The translations under genes and the position numbers were made by a program. A DNA stretch of 39,000 bases. It comes from Levilactobacillus wangkuiensis (GTDB taxonomy: Bacteria > Bacillota > Bacilli > Lactobacillales > Lactobacillaceae). Below, piece by piece: positions 17,788-25,541 of the stretch. Position 1 is the stretch's first letter. Each line of letters opens with the position of its first letter. The stretch is from the NCBI RefSeq assembly GCF_016861605.1, contig NZ_BOLM01000024.1, positions 1 through 39,000 on the forward strand, in the 5' to 3' direction. The notes under the pieces were generated by a model. It saw only the letters and a program-made list of their open reading frames with translations, did no database searches and had not been told where the DNA came from.

Positions 17788-17975
17788 CCCGACTCCCCCA
17801 ACCTAGCAAGATTCCAACAATCATTTCTGGTGTTGATTGTAGCATAGCGCCACCACTTAATTCAGCTCACAACGCCTCAAAATCAGGACTTTCGTTTTAA
17901 GTGCTTTTTAGTTGGCAATCTGTATTAATATCGTAATCCCTATCACGCAACCTTTCGTCGCAGAATCTATACGAT

Positions 17976-18004
17976 TTGGCAAACATTCTGCCACGTAGCT
18001 ATAG
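17976..18004 (+). promoter_or_regulatory. Putative promoter for the small secreted protein at 18070
   Basis: TTGGCA (17976-17981) and CTATAG (17999-18004) with a 17-base spacer on the plus strand, 65 bases before the start codon. The remaining gap to the BspA-like gene must also contain that gene's divergent promoter. Confidence 0.4.
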
Positions 18005-18069
18005 ATGCGCCGGACTTATGCTATATTTAATGGCGTTCCATGGGGACAAATTTGGGGAGGGTTTATTTT

Positions 18070-18426
18070 ATGAAAAAAGCAACCATACTTTTAAGCGTCG
18101 TCGGACTGGCCACACTGGGGTTAAGTCCGGTCATCGGCTCCGCCAGCACCATGACAGGCGCTGTGCGCTACCACCAAGCACATGGCACGACGACCATCAA
18201 ACGCAACTACCGGCAATTCCAGCTGACCAATCATCAGCCCAACAGCAATTATCCACACATCAAGGTCACGAGCTGGAAACATGCCAAGCTCAAGGCTGGG
18301 AGCCGAGTCAAAATTGATTTGATGGCCAATCAGGGGACCCAGTATAACTGGTACCGTATCCAGACGACCACCAATCACACCACGCACCGTTACTGGGTTT
18401 ATGGCCAGGCCTTGAGTGGGAAATAG
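18070..18426 (+). CDS. Small secreted protein, 118 residues
   Basis: An exported protein with a signal peptide (MKKATILLSVVGLATLGL, cleavage near GSAS) and a basic mature domain of about 85 residues, ending NWYRIQTTTNHTTHRYWVYGQAL. The end pattern YNWYRIQ...YWVYG resembles the small SH3-like modules found at the ends of lactobacillar surface proteins, but the assignment is tentative. The ATG at 18070, with GGGGAGGG upstream, is preferred to an ORF start at 18040. It is monocistronic, followed by an intrinsic terminator. Confidence 0.72.
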   Translation: MKKATILLSVVGLATLGLSPVIGSASTMTGAVRYHQAHGTTTIKRNYRQFQLTNHQPNSNYPHIKVTSWKHAKLKAGSRVKIDLMANQGTQYNWYRIQTTTNHTTHRYWVYGQALSGK

Positions 18427-18464
18427 GTTAACCTAATTATCTTCACACCCTATCAGGTACCCGC

Positions 18465-18505
18465 AAAAACGGCCAATCCCTTTTCAATCAGGACTGACCG
18501 TTTTT
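18465..18505 (+). terminator. Intrinsic terminator after the small secreted protein
   Basis: AAAAACGG pairs with CCGTTTTT, with a further partly paired inner arm (TCC/GGA). The 3' T-run suits the plus strand. Confidence 0.75.
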
Positions 18506-18597
18506 CGCTACTCCTTGCCATCCCCGCACCCCTTGGCAATCCCCCGCCAGTCGGGTATGCTGAACAGTAACTAAGTCCAGTCAAAGGAGCTGGTATC

Positions 18598-19485
18598 GTG
18601 TTTCGTCAAATCGAATGTTTCATTGCCGTTGTCAAGAATCACAGCTACACGCAGGCCGCCATCGAATGCCACCTGTCCCAGTCCTCCCTCTCCCAGCGAA
18701 TCAAGGAGCTCCAGACGAGTCTGGGCGTCACCCTGATTCAGCGAAAAGGCCGCAGCTTCGAGCTGACCGCCGCGGGCGACTACTTTTACCAGCATGCCCA
18801 AGTCCTTCTCGAACAGGTCAACCAGCTCGTCACCCAAACGAAAGCCATCGCGACCAACACTGCCGAGGCCTACACGCTCAAGCTGGGCTACCTCCGCAAG
18901 TTTGGGTCGCGCGAATTTCTCCAGGCCGTCGCCGAGTTCACCCGCCAGTTTCCCCAGGTTAAAGTCCAGATTCACAGTGACTCCTATACCGAGCTGTTCA
19001 CCCGAATTCGTGATGGCCACCTGGATTTGAATTTTTCCGACCAGCGCTACGAGCTCTCGCCAGCATTTGAAAATGAATTTCTGACCGCTGCCGACTACAT
19101 GGTCGTGGTCGCCCCTCACAGCTTCGCCAGCGACCAAACCGTCATCGACACCACCGAGCTCGCCGACCTGCCCTGCATCCTGATTACCGGCACCGACGAA
19201 TACGCCTCGGATCAGGCCTACTACCGCGATGTCTTGGGCATTCAAAGTCCCTTTCAAATTGCCTCCAGCTTTGGTGAGGCGCAAATGCTCGCCACCACGG
19301 GCCAGGGCTACATCGTGGTCAATAGCCGCACCGCCGGTCAGATCAACGCCACGGCCAACCGCGTCCTCAAGCTGGTCGACCACGGCCGAGACCTGACGCA
19401 ACACTACTACGCTTACTGGAAAAAGGATAACTCCGGTTACTACATTGAAACCTTCGCTCAGATTTTAAAAGCCCAATTCGATTAA
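18598..19485 (+). CDS. LysR family transcriptional regulator
   Basis: A 295-residue regulator of standard LysR length. The N-terminal winged helix (1-60) contains SYTQAAIECHLSQSSLSQRI as the helix-turn-helix, followed by the linker helix and a periplasmic-binding-like effector domain (about 88-290). It starts at GTG (18598) with AAAGGAG nine bases upstream. It is monocistronic with its own terminator. The likely targets are the adjacent NTF2/YdcZ/dehydrogenase operon, as is usual for LysR proteins, but that is inference from position; the effector is unknown. Confidence 0.9.
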   Translation: MFRQIECFIAVVKNHSYTQAAIECHLSQSSLSQRIKELQTSLGVTLIQRKGRSFELTAAGDYFYQHAQVLLEQVNQLVTQTKAIATNTAEAYTLKLGYLRKFGSREFLQAVAEFTRQFPQVKVQIHSDSYTELFTRIRDGHLDLNFSDQRYELSPAFENEFLTAADYMVVVAPHSFASDQTVIDTTELADLPCILITGTDEYASDQAYYRDVLGIQSPFQIASSFGEAQMLATTGQGYIVVNSRTAGQINATANRVLKLVDHGRDLTQHYYAYWKKDNSGYYIETFAQILKAQFD

Positions 19486-19492
19486 TCACTCC

Positions 19493-19522
19493 GACTCGCC
19501 CCTAACCGGCGGGTCTTTTTTA
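19493..19522 (+). terminator. Intrinsic terminator after the LysR gene
   Basis: GACTCGCC pairs with GGCGGGTC (one G-U) around a short loop, followed by TTTTTT. Confidence 0.85.
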
Positions 19523-19629
19523 ATCCATCGGTTTAGCCGATTGGTCCAATCGTGAGACGCAATTGGTTCCAAGTGACCTGGCCGCTATGATAAGACTCGT
19601 AAGTAAATTGACGAAAGGAGTTGACCGTA

Positions 19630-20007
19630 ATGACAGCCGAAGCAAGCACGCTATTGACCTGTTGCGACGGTCTCACTACTGCCCTGGCAACCAAGGATAT
19701 CTGTTGGCTCAACGACCACCTCGCCCCCACGGTCGAACGCCGCACACCACAGGTACCCCCACAGGCAAAATACGATTGGATCGATGCCATTCAAAATGAG
19801 GGCTTAATCTATGACCACTTCACCGCACCAACGCTGGACCAGTTAGTTGGCACCCGGGGGCTGGTCCACCTGACCGCCCGGCTGACCGAGCACCCGCACC
19901 AGGCAACACCGGTCACCCTCCAGCTCACCTTCATCCGGGAGCCGGATTGTTGGCAACTCTACCGGGATTGGGAACTATCGGGAAAACCGATTGATTGGAT
20001 TGGTTAG
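19630..20007 (+). CDS. NTF2-like/SnoaL-like protein
   Basis: A 125-residue soluble protein of the size and pattern of the NTF2-like (DUF4440/SnoaL-like) fold. An N-terminal helix with LATKDICWLNDHLAP is followed by strands with VHLTARLTE, VTLQLTFIREPDCWQLYRDWELSG. Such proteins are small lyase/isomerase-like or binding domains; the substrate is unknown. The ATG at 19630, preceded by AAAGGAG, is preferred to the TTG at 19621. It is the first gene of an operon with the YdcZ-type transporter and two NAD(P)-binding proteins. Confidence 0.68.
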   Translation: MTAEASTLLTCCDGLTTALATKDICWLNDHLAPTVERRTPQVPPQAKYDWIDAIQNEGLIYDHFTAPTLDQLVGTRGLVHLTARLTEHPHQATPVTLQLTFIREPDCWQLYRDWELSGKPIDWIG

Positions 20008-20075
20008 TCGAATTGGTTTTCACTGTCCCGCCCGGTAAGATAGAACTAGACTCAAAAATTAAAGGAAGTGATTGC

Positions 20076-21026
20076 GTGTTACTCTTAACTTTTCCCGTAG
20101 TAATGGGCATTGGTCTCGCCATGCAAACGGCGGTCAACGCCAAGCTCCGAGGCTTCATCGGCTCACCCTACCTCTCATCCGGCTTTTCCTTTCTGATAGC
20201 TTGGCTGTTCTTACTCATTCTCAGCGGGGTAACCCACCAACCACTCCTGATCAGTGGGGCCGTGATGACCCACGGGCCCGGCTGGCTTTGGCTGGGCGGC
20301 CTCTTCGGCGCCATCGCCCTGACCGGCAACGTCGTGTTATTTCAAAAGATTGGTAGCCTACAAACGACCGTGCTACCCATTATGGGGCAGATCATCATGA
20401 GCGTAGTGATCGACCAATTTGGCCTCTTTCACTCACCCACCAATGCGTTGACCCTCTCCAAAATTATTGGGCTCTTGCTAATTGTCGGCGGGGTCGTGCT
20501 CTCACTCGGCATCTTTGCCCCCCGAGACCCGTTGCTGAAGGCCGCCACCTCAAAACCTGAGCGTAGTTCCCAGCTGTTCTATCAACTCTTCGCCGTGCTG
20601 GCCGGCATGCTCATGGCCATGCAGACCGCCATCAACGGGTATCTGGGAACGGTCCTGCAGTCGCCGCTTCACGCCGCCTTTATTTCATTTAGCATCGGCG
20701 TGCTCTGCCTGATTCTGGTAAACCTGGTCACCCGGGCTCGCCTGGCCAACCTTAAATTGGCTTTTCAACAAGGCCCCCGTTACTGGTGGATCTGGTTCGG
20801 CGGCGTGATTGGGGCGTTGTACGTCCTGTGCAGCTCCTGGCTGGTTCCCCTCATTGGGACAGGCCAGGTCGTGGTGCTCGCCCTGTTTGGCCAACTAGTC
20901 TTCAGCGCCTTAGTAGAGCATTTCGGGCTGTTTGGCTCACAGGTCGCCCGACTGTCCCGTGCTAAAATAATTGGCTTAATAATCATGTTCATGGGTGTTT
21001 TAATCGTAAAATTGCTGACATTTTAG
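20076..21026 (+). CDS. DMT family transporter, duplicated YdcZ (DUF606) type
   Basis: A 316-residue membrane protein with about ten hydrophobic helices. Two homologous halves of about 150 residues each open with an equivalent motif: GIGLAMQTAVNAKLRG in the first and GMLMAMQTAINGYLGT in the second. This is the DUF606/YdcZ family of the drug/metabolite transporter superfamily in its fused double form. The substrate is unknown. The chosen start is GTG (20076) with AAAGGAAG upstream; the longer frame from 19995 would overlap the previous gene and add a hydrophilic leader. The next gene follows after 14 bases. Confidence 0.85.
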   Translation: MLLLTFPVVMGIGLAMQTAVNAKLRGFIGSPYLSSGFSFLIAWLFLLILSGVTHQPLLISGAVMTHGPGWLWLGGLFGAIALTGNVVLFQKIGSLQTTVLPIMGQIIMSVVIDQFGLFHSPTNALTLSKIIGLLLIVGGVVLSLGIFAPRDPLLKAATSKPERSSQLFYQLFAVLAGMLMAMQTAINGYLGTVLQSPLHAAFISFSIGVLCLILVNLVTRARLANLKLAFQQGPRYWWIWFGGVIGALYVLCSSWLVPLIGTGQVVVLALFGQLVFSALVEHFGLFGSQVARLSRAKIIGLIIMFMGVLIVKLLTF

Positions 21027-21040
21027 GAGGATATTTAATC

Positions 21041-21688
21041 ATGAAAAAAGTTTTAATTCTTGGGGCTTCTGGGTCCATCGCAACTCTGGTAACGCGTAAC
21101 TTGCTTGACGACACTCGGGTCCAACTCACCTTACTGGTGCGGCACCCCGACCGTTTAGCCGCAGACATTCGCAACGATAGTCGGGTCACCGTGGTTGTGG
21201 CCGACGTGGTCAAGGATACCGCACAACTGACCGCTGCCATGCAGGGCCAAGACCTGGTTTATGCCAACCTGTACGGCGCCAACCTGAAACAACAGGCCCA
21301 GGCCGTGGTGACGGCCATGACGGCGGCACAACTCGAGCGGATCATTTGGATTTCTGCCAATGGCATCTACAACGAGATTCCTGGAAAATACGGGCAGTGG
21401 AACGCGCAAATGCTGGGGTCGACCCTGACAGCCTACGCTGCGGGTGCCAAGGTCATTGAAACCAGTCGCCTCCAGTACACGATTGTTCGCCCGGCTTGGT
21501 TCTCCGACAAGCCTGTCGTGAGCTACGAACTGACGCAAAAGGGTCAAGCCTTTAAGGGCACCGAGGTTTCCCGTCAGAGCGTGGCCGCCTACCTCACGAG
21601 CCTCATTCTGGATGACAGCCAAGCCATCCACCAATCCGTGGGCATCAGTGAACCCAATACTGACGGTGCGAAACCCAGCTTTTACTAA
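21041..21688 (+). CDS. NAD(P)-binding atypical SDR family protein
   Basis: A 215-residue protein with an N-terminal Rossmann motif GASGSIA (8-14, GxxGxxA) and a following LVRHPDRL segment that suggests NADP binding. The NmrA/atypical-SDR pattern continues with WISANGIYNEIPG and the typical TIVRPAWFSD. These enzymes are NAD(P)-dependent reductases or redox sensors of unknown substrate. The ATG at 21041 has TAGGAGG upstream. It lies 14 bases after the transporter and 21 before a second SDR-like gene. Confidence 0.85.
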   Translation: MKKVLILGASGSIATLVTRNLLDDTRVQLTLLVRHPDRLAADIRNDSRVTVVVADVVKDTAQLTAAMQGQDLVYANLYGANLKQQAQAVVTAMTAAQLERIIWISANGIYNEIPGKYGQWNAQMLGSTLTAYAAGAKVIETSRLQYTIVRPAWFSDKPVVSYELTQKGQAFKGTEVSRQSVAAYLTSLILDDSQAIHQSVGISEPNTDGAKPSFY

Positions 21689-21709
21689 ACAGACAAAGGA
21701 AGTCTTAGC

Positions 21710-22390
21710 TTGAAAATTATGATTATTGGCGCCTATGGTCGACTGGGTGAACGGGTGATGCGTCTCGCTAATAAGCGGGGGCATCAGGTCATTGGCATTG
21801 CCCACCGACAACACGCCGAACGGCAGAACCCCCAAATCATCATCAAGGATATGTTTGATTTGGCCCCTGCTGACCTGGTGGGCGTCGATGCCATCGTCGA
21901 TGCCGTGGGTGCTTGGACGCCGGCTACGGAAATCGTCCACGCGGCGGGACTCGCACACGTCGTCGCCCTACTGCGGGGTACCCCGATTCACTACCTCAAG
22001 GTGGGCGCCGCCAGTACGCTCTTCATTAACGACGCCCGCACCCACGTCCTCCAGGAATTGCCGCAGTATTATCCGGCTTACATGCAGGACCTGTGCACCA
22101 TTCACGCAGAAGGACTGGCCATTCTGCAAGGCGAAACGACCGTTCACTGGACCTACGTGACGCCAACGTATAACTTTGATCCCGCTGGCCACAGTACCGG
22201 GACCTACCATGTTACCGGCGATATTTTCCACCCGGCGTCCTCCCAAAACCCTGACGACGGTCACCAGGACTACATCACCTATGCCGACTTTGCTAAGGGC
22301 ATGCTGGACATCATTGAACATGACCGGTATGACCAGCAACAGGTCACGTTGTTCTCGGGAGACAATCCGCACCCAACGCAGCGGTACTAG
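21710..22390 (+). CDS. NAD(P)-binding atypical SDR family protein
   Basis: A 226-residue protein with a Rossmann GAYGRLG motif (7-13, GxxGxxG), DAIVDAVGAW at the fourth strand, and a C-terminal VTPTYNFDPAG...YITYADFAKGMLDIIE pattern as in NmrA/YwnB-like oxidoreductases. It is distantly related to the preceding gene but not a recent copy. The start is TTG (21710), supported by AAAGGAAG at good spacing. It is the last gene of the operon, followed by a terminator. Confidence 0.82.
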   Translation: MKIMIIGAYGRLGERVMRLANKRGHQVIGIAHRQHAERQNPQIIIKDMFDLAPADLVGVDAIVDAVGAWTPATEIVHAAGLAHVVALLRGTPIHYLKVGAASTLFINDARTHVLQELPQYYPAYMQDLCTIHAEGLAILQGETTVHWTYVTPTYNFDPAGHSTGTYHVTGDIFHPASSQNPDDGHQDYITYADFAKGMLDIIEHDRYDQQQVTLFSGDNPHPTQRY

Positions 22391-22417
22391 ACCATTGACT
22401 GGCTAAACTAGCCTAAC

Positions 22418-22451
22418 AAACGCGTCTGGAATTTTCTCCAGGCGCGTTTTT
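22418..22451 (+). terminator. Intrinsic terminator of the SDR operon
   Basis: AAACGCG-CTGGA pairs with TCCAG-CGCGTTT around a short loop, followed by TT. Confidence 0.85.
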
Positions 22452-22453
22452 CG

Positions 22454-22582
22454 TCTCTATTTTTGCCGTTAACGCAACACACTCTAATTTACCGGAAGAA
22501 TCACCAGTTACCGCCAACCGTGGCGGAATTTGTTAAAACCGTGACGGCTGAAATTGCAAAAATGCCGCCGACCACGGCCTGA
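22454..22582 (+). pseudogene. 3' remnant of a LysR-type regulator gene
   Basis: An open frame ending in TGA at 22580-22582 encodes LTQHTLIYRKNHQLPPTVAE, then FVKTVTAEIAKM. This is the typical end of a LysR effector domain (a YRK-H-L strand followed by a terminal amphipathic helix). No start or helix-turn-helix region precedes it; the upstream bases are the terminator of the SDR operon. It is therefore a gene tail of about 40 codons left by deletion. Its own terminator survives immediately downstream. It does not match the end of the intact LysR gene at 18598, so it derives from a different regulator. Confidence 0.6.
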
Positions 22583-22583
22583 C

Positions 22584-22640
22584 AAAAATGGCGCCACCCC
22601 GCTCTGTGTGCTTATAGAAGAGACTGGGATGGCGCTTTTT
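22584..22640 (+). terminator. Intrinsic terminator of the lost LysR gene
   Basis: TGGCGCCACCCC pairs with GGGATGGCGC (an inner CTCT/AGAG arm extends it), followed by TTTTT. It sits two bases after the remnant's stop. Confidence 0.75.
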
Positions 22641-22689
22641 CGTATTGGCGAACAAAAGCACCAGGTATTCATTTTACGAATAGAATCTA

Positions 22690-22733
22690 TGTAATCTAGG
22701 AATTTTACCTATAGCTGAATCACGTGTAATCTA
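22690..22733 (+). promoter_or_regulatory. Direct repeat upstream of the aldo/keto reductase
   Basis: TGTAATCTA occurs at 22690-22698 and again at 22725-22733, 35 bases apart start to start. This lies just upstream of the reductase and after the LysR remnant, so it could be a regulator binding site. There is no further support. Confidence 0.3.
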
Positions 22734-22771
22734 AGGGCAATCAAAAACTTTCACTTAAAGGAGTGCTTCTC

Positions 22772-23593
22772 ATGGAAAATATCACATTCAACAACGGCGT
22801 CACCATGCCCGTCCTGGGCTACGGAACCTTCCAAACGCCCCCGGCCATCACCGAGGAAAACGTCGCCAAGGCCATTCAGATTGGTTACCGCAGCATTGAT
22901 ACCGCGCAGGTCTACGGGACCGAGGCCGGCGTCGGTGCCGCGATTGCTCACAGCGACCTGGCCCGCGACCAATTCTTCGTGACGACCAAGACCCAAACGG
23001 ATGGCTACGCGGCCACGGTTCAAGGCTTAGACGCGTCTCTACAACGCTTTGGTCACGACTACTTTGACCTCGTCATTATTCACTGGCCAACCGCCAACAG
23101 CCTGGGAACCTACCACGCCCTGGAGGAAGCCTATCAGGCGGGGAAGGTCCGGGCGATTGGGTTGAGCAACTTTAACAGCGCTCAGATTGACCACCTGTTG
23201 GCCAACACACAAGTGAAACCCGTCATCGACCAGATTGAGACCCACCTCTTCTGGCAACAGGCCAAGATGCATCCCTACCTGCTGGACCACGACATCGTCC
23301 ACGAATCCTGGGCGCCACTGGGAGAAAACTTTGGCCGTGAAATGATGATCCTCCCCGCCGTGACCGCGTTGGCGGAAAAGTACCACGTAGCTCCGGCCCA
23401 GGTGCTCCTGCGCTGGTTGACCCAACAAGGCATCGTCACCATCCCCAAGTCCACCAACCTCGCCCATATTCAATCCAACTTTGACGCGACGACTTTTACC
23501 CTCACCCAAGCTGAAATCGACAGTCTCCGCCAATTCGACCGGCACCACTCCATCAAGGACTGGCCGCAATCCATGCGTGAGGATGTCTACTAA
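22772..23593 (+). CDS. Aldo/keto reductase
   Basis: A 273-residue NADPH-dependent aldo/keto reductase of the usual size. The catalytic tetrad is visible: Asp43 and Tyr48 in SIDTAQVYGTE, Lys73 in TTKTQ and His104 in VIIHWP. The cofactor-phosphate motif IPKSTN lies near the C-terminus, with GLSNF at the sixth strand. The family reduces aldehydes and ketones such as 2,5-diketo-gluconate or methylglyoxal; the substrate cannot be told. The ATG at 22772, with AAAGGAG, is preferred to a GTG at 22763. It is monocistronic. Confidence 0.9.
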   Translation: MENITFNNGVTMPVLGYGTFQTPPAITEENVAKAIQIGYRSIDTAQVYGTEAGVGAAIAHSDLARDQFFVTTKTQTDGYAATVQGLDASLQRFGHDYFDLVIIHWPTANSLGTYHALEEAYQAGKVRAIGLSNFNSAQIDHLLANTQVKPVIDQIETHLFWQQAKMHPYLLDHDIVHESWAPLGENFGREMMILPAVTALAEKYHVAPAQVLLRWLTQQGIVTIPKSTNLAHIQSNFDATTFTLTQAEIDSLRQFDRHHSIKDWPQSMREDVY

Positions 23594-23608
23594 ACGCTGA
23601 TAGCAACG

Positions 23609-23650
23609 ACAAAACGACTAGTCCCGAGATTTTCGGACTAGTCGTTTTGT
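23609..23650. terminator. Bidirectional terminator between convergent genes
   Basis: A perfect 16-bp stem ACAAAACGACTAGTCC/GGACTAGTCGTTTTGT around a 10-base loop separates the reductase (plus) from the ABC permease (minus). Confidence 0.9.
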
Positions 23651-23664
23651 GCTAACAGGATTCT

Positions 23665-24438
23665 TTAATTCCGGTCGTAAGCCCAAACGGCCAGCGGCGC
23701 AAAGATGGCAACGATGAGAAGGTCAAATGCCAAGACCAACAGGGCCTCGTGCGTCCAGCTCCCGGTGGCTAGAATCTGGCGAATAGCGGTGATCACGTAG
23801 GTCACGGGGTTCAGGTGCGCGATGAACCGGAGCGGCTTGGTCAGCGACTTCAGGGGAACGAAGGCGTTAGACATGAAGGACAGCACCAGCATCGTCATCA
23901 GGGACACGCTCTGCACGGCCCCGGCACTCTTGGCCAGCAGGCCCAACAACGCGAACAGCCAGGACAAGGCCCAGCCGGTCACGATGGCCAGGCCAGCGAT
24001 GGCAACGACCCAGCCAAACCCAACGGCTGGCCGCCAGCCCATCAGGTAGCCGGTGGTCAGTGACGCCACCGTCGCCATCAGTAGGCGCAGGCTATCGGCA
24101 AAGAGTTGCCCGGCTAATGGTGCGACGTGAGCCATTGGCAGGGACTTGAAGCGGTCAAAGACGCCGGAGTCGAGGTCCTCTCTGATTTGCGCGCCCGACC
24201 CGGAAGCTGCCGACAGCATGGTCTGCATCAGGATACCGGGGACGATGGTCGGCAGGTAGGCCTGCACCCCACCGGCGATGGCCCCACCGAATAAATACCC
24301 AAACATGAGCATGAACATGACCGGCTGGATGATCACATCCATGAATCGATCCGGATTGTGCACGGTCTTCAGTAAGTTCCGGTAAGCCATGGTCGCTGTG
24401 TTCATGAATAAATTGCCGCTGTGTGTTTGTACATCCAT
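23665..24438 (-). CDS. ABC-2 type exporter permease, DrrB-like
   Basis: A 257-residue permease with six predicted transmembrane helices. An N-terminal cytoplasmic segment RNLLKTVHNPDRFMDVIIQP precedes the first helix, and the ABC-2 signature region AHLNPVTYVITAIRQIL lies near the last helices. It pairs with the ATPase encoded 17 bases upstream, and the two match the DrrAB drug-efflux type (daunorubicin-resistance family). The start is the ATG at 24438; the ribosome binding site is weak, consistent with coupling to the ATPase gene. Confidence 0.88.
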   Translation of the reverse strand: MDVQTHSGNLFMNTATMAYRNLLKTVHNPDRFMDVIIQPVMFMLMFGYLFGGAIAGGVQAYLPTIVPGILMQTMLSAASGSGAQIREDLDSGVFDRFKSLPMAHVAPLAGQLFADSLRLLMATVASLTTGYLMGWRPAVGFGWVVAIAGLAIVTGWALSWLFALLGLLAKSAGAVQSVSLMTMLVLSFMSNAFVPLKSLTKPLRFIAHLNPVTYVITAIRQILATGSWTHEALLVLAFDLLIVAIFAPLAVWAYDRN

Positions 24439-24455
24439 ATTGATAACCCGCTTTC

Positions 24456-25391
24456 TTAATTCTTGCCGACGGTCAGATTCAAGAAGACATCGTCGAGCGA
24501 TGGTTCTTGAACGGCCAGCTGACTAATCGTAATCTTGGCTTGGTTCAGCGCCGTTAAGATTGGTGCCGCCTGCGCCATCTGCGTTAACCGCACGCTCAGT
24601 TGTTGCCCGGTCTGCTGCACGGCGTCCGCCACTTGGGCCGCCACCAGCTTCACGGCCGCGCCGACCTGCGTGCTCTGGTCGACCGTGAAGTTCAGACGTG
24701 TGCCGCCAATCTGCTGCTTGAGTTCGGCGGGCGTCCCCGTTTTCACCAGCTTGCCGTGGTCGATGATGGCCAGGTTGTCGGCCAGCTGGTCGGCCTCGTC
24801 GAGGTATTGTGTGGTCAGCACGATCGTTGACCCCTGTTGGACCAGGTGGCGAATCGTGTCCCACATCTGGGTGCGTGTCCGCGGGTCCAACCCGGTCGTG
24901 GGTTCATCCAGGAAAATCAGGGCCGGCCGCGTAATCAGGCTGACGGCCAGGTCCAACCGGCGCCGCATCCCCCCGGAAAAGTCCTTTAACGCCTTATCCG
25001 CGGAATTCTCCAAGGAAAACTCGTGCAGTAATTCCGTCGTGCGTTGCTTGGCGTCCGGCCGGGATAGGCCGTTGAGCCGGGCAAAAATCATCAGGTTCTG
25101 CCGCGCGGAAATGTCCTCATCGACTGCAGCGTATTGCCCGGTCAGGCCAAACAGCGACCGTGCCAGCCGGCCCTCCTTGACCGTGTCGTGACCAAAGATT
25201 TTGACCTGACCCGCGTCGGCCTTGAGTAGCGTCGTCAGCATGCGCAGCGTCGTGGTCTTCCCCGCCCCATTTGGCCCGAGCAGCCCGAAGACCTCACCCT
25301 GCCGCACGTTAAACGACACATCATCGACGGCCAGCTTCTGGCCAAATTTTTTCGTTAAATGACTAACTTCAATTGCGTTTTTAATTGTCAT
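24456..25391 (-). CDS. ABC transporter ATP-binding protein, DrrA-like
   Basis: A 311-residue ATPase. Walker A GPNGAGKTT (about 39-47), signature FSGGMRRRLDLA, Walker B and D-loop LIFLDEPTTGLDP, and a switch histidine region are present. A C-terminal extension (about 220-311) ending EPSLDDVFLNLTV is typical of DrrA/CcmA-type drug exporters. It forms an exporter with the permease downstream. The ATG at 25391 has AAGAAGG upstream. It is transcribed divergently from the MarR gene, from a promoter carrying operator-like repeats. Confidence 0.92.
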   Translation of the reverse strand: MTIKNAIEVSHLTKKFGQKLAVDDVSFNVRQGEVFGLLGPNGAGKTTTLRMLTTLLKADAGQVKIFGHDTVKEGRLARSLFGLTGQYAAVDEDISARQNLMIFARLNGLSRPDAKQRTTELLHEFSLENSADKALKDFSGGMRRRLDLAVSLITRPALIFLDEPTTGLDPRTRTQMWDTIRHLVQQGSTIVLTTQYLDEADQLADNLAIIDHGKLVKTGTPAELKQQIGGTRLNFTVDQSTQVGAAVKLVAAQVADAVQQTGQQLSVRLTQMAQAAPILTALNQAKITISQLAVQEPSLDDVFLNLTVGKN

Positions 25392-25421
25392 ATTGATTGC
25401 CTTCTTAGTTTTGCTTTTTAA

Positions 25422-25472
25422 TCAGGTCCCCCTGACTAAAATTATAATAAGGCCCCCTGATGAATTTGTCAA
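25422..25472 (-). promoter_or_regulatory. Exporter promoter with MarR-type operator sites
   Basis: On the minus strand TTGACA (25472-25467) and TATTAT (25449-25444) are exactly 17 bases apart, a near-consensus promoter for the ABC exporter. Two related sites overlap it: palindrome TCAGGTCCCCCTGA (25422-25435), just downstream of the -10, and AGGCCCCCTGA (25450-25460) in the spacer. Binding of the adjacent MarR protein there would block transcription; that is inference. Confidence 0.65.
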
Positions 25473-25512
25473 CCGTTTGGAAAAAAATGTTGCACCCGCT
25501 CTCGGCATTGTC

Positions 25513-25541
25513 GGGTATAATGGCAACAGGGGGACGGTCTT
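25513..25541 (+). promoter_or_regulatory. marR promoter -10 and third operator half
   Basis: A TATAAT within GGGTATAATGG (about 25516-25521) precedes the MarR start codon closely, and CAGGGGGAC (25527-25535) repeats the exporter operator sequence in inverted orientation while overlapping the ribosome binding site. This suggests autorepression. Confidence 0.5.

Noticed and set aside
18571..19404. Minus-strand 277-residue ORF opposite the LysR gene
   Set aside because: It is a GC-driven antisense frame of a clear LysR gene, with no credible ribosome binding site.
21155..21958. Minus-strand 267-residue ORF across two SDR genes
   Set aside because: It is antisense to two well-supported genes and has no recognisable domain.
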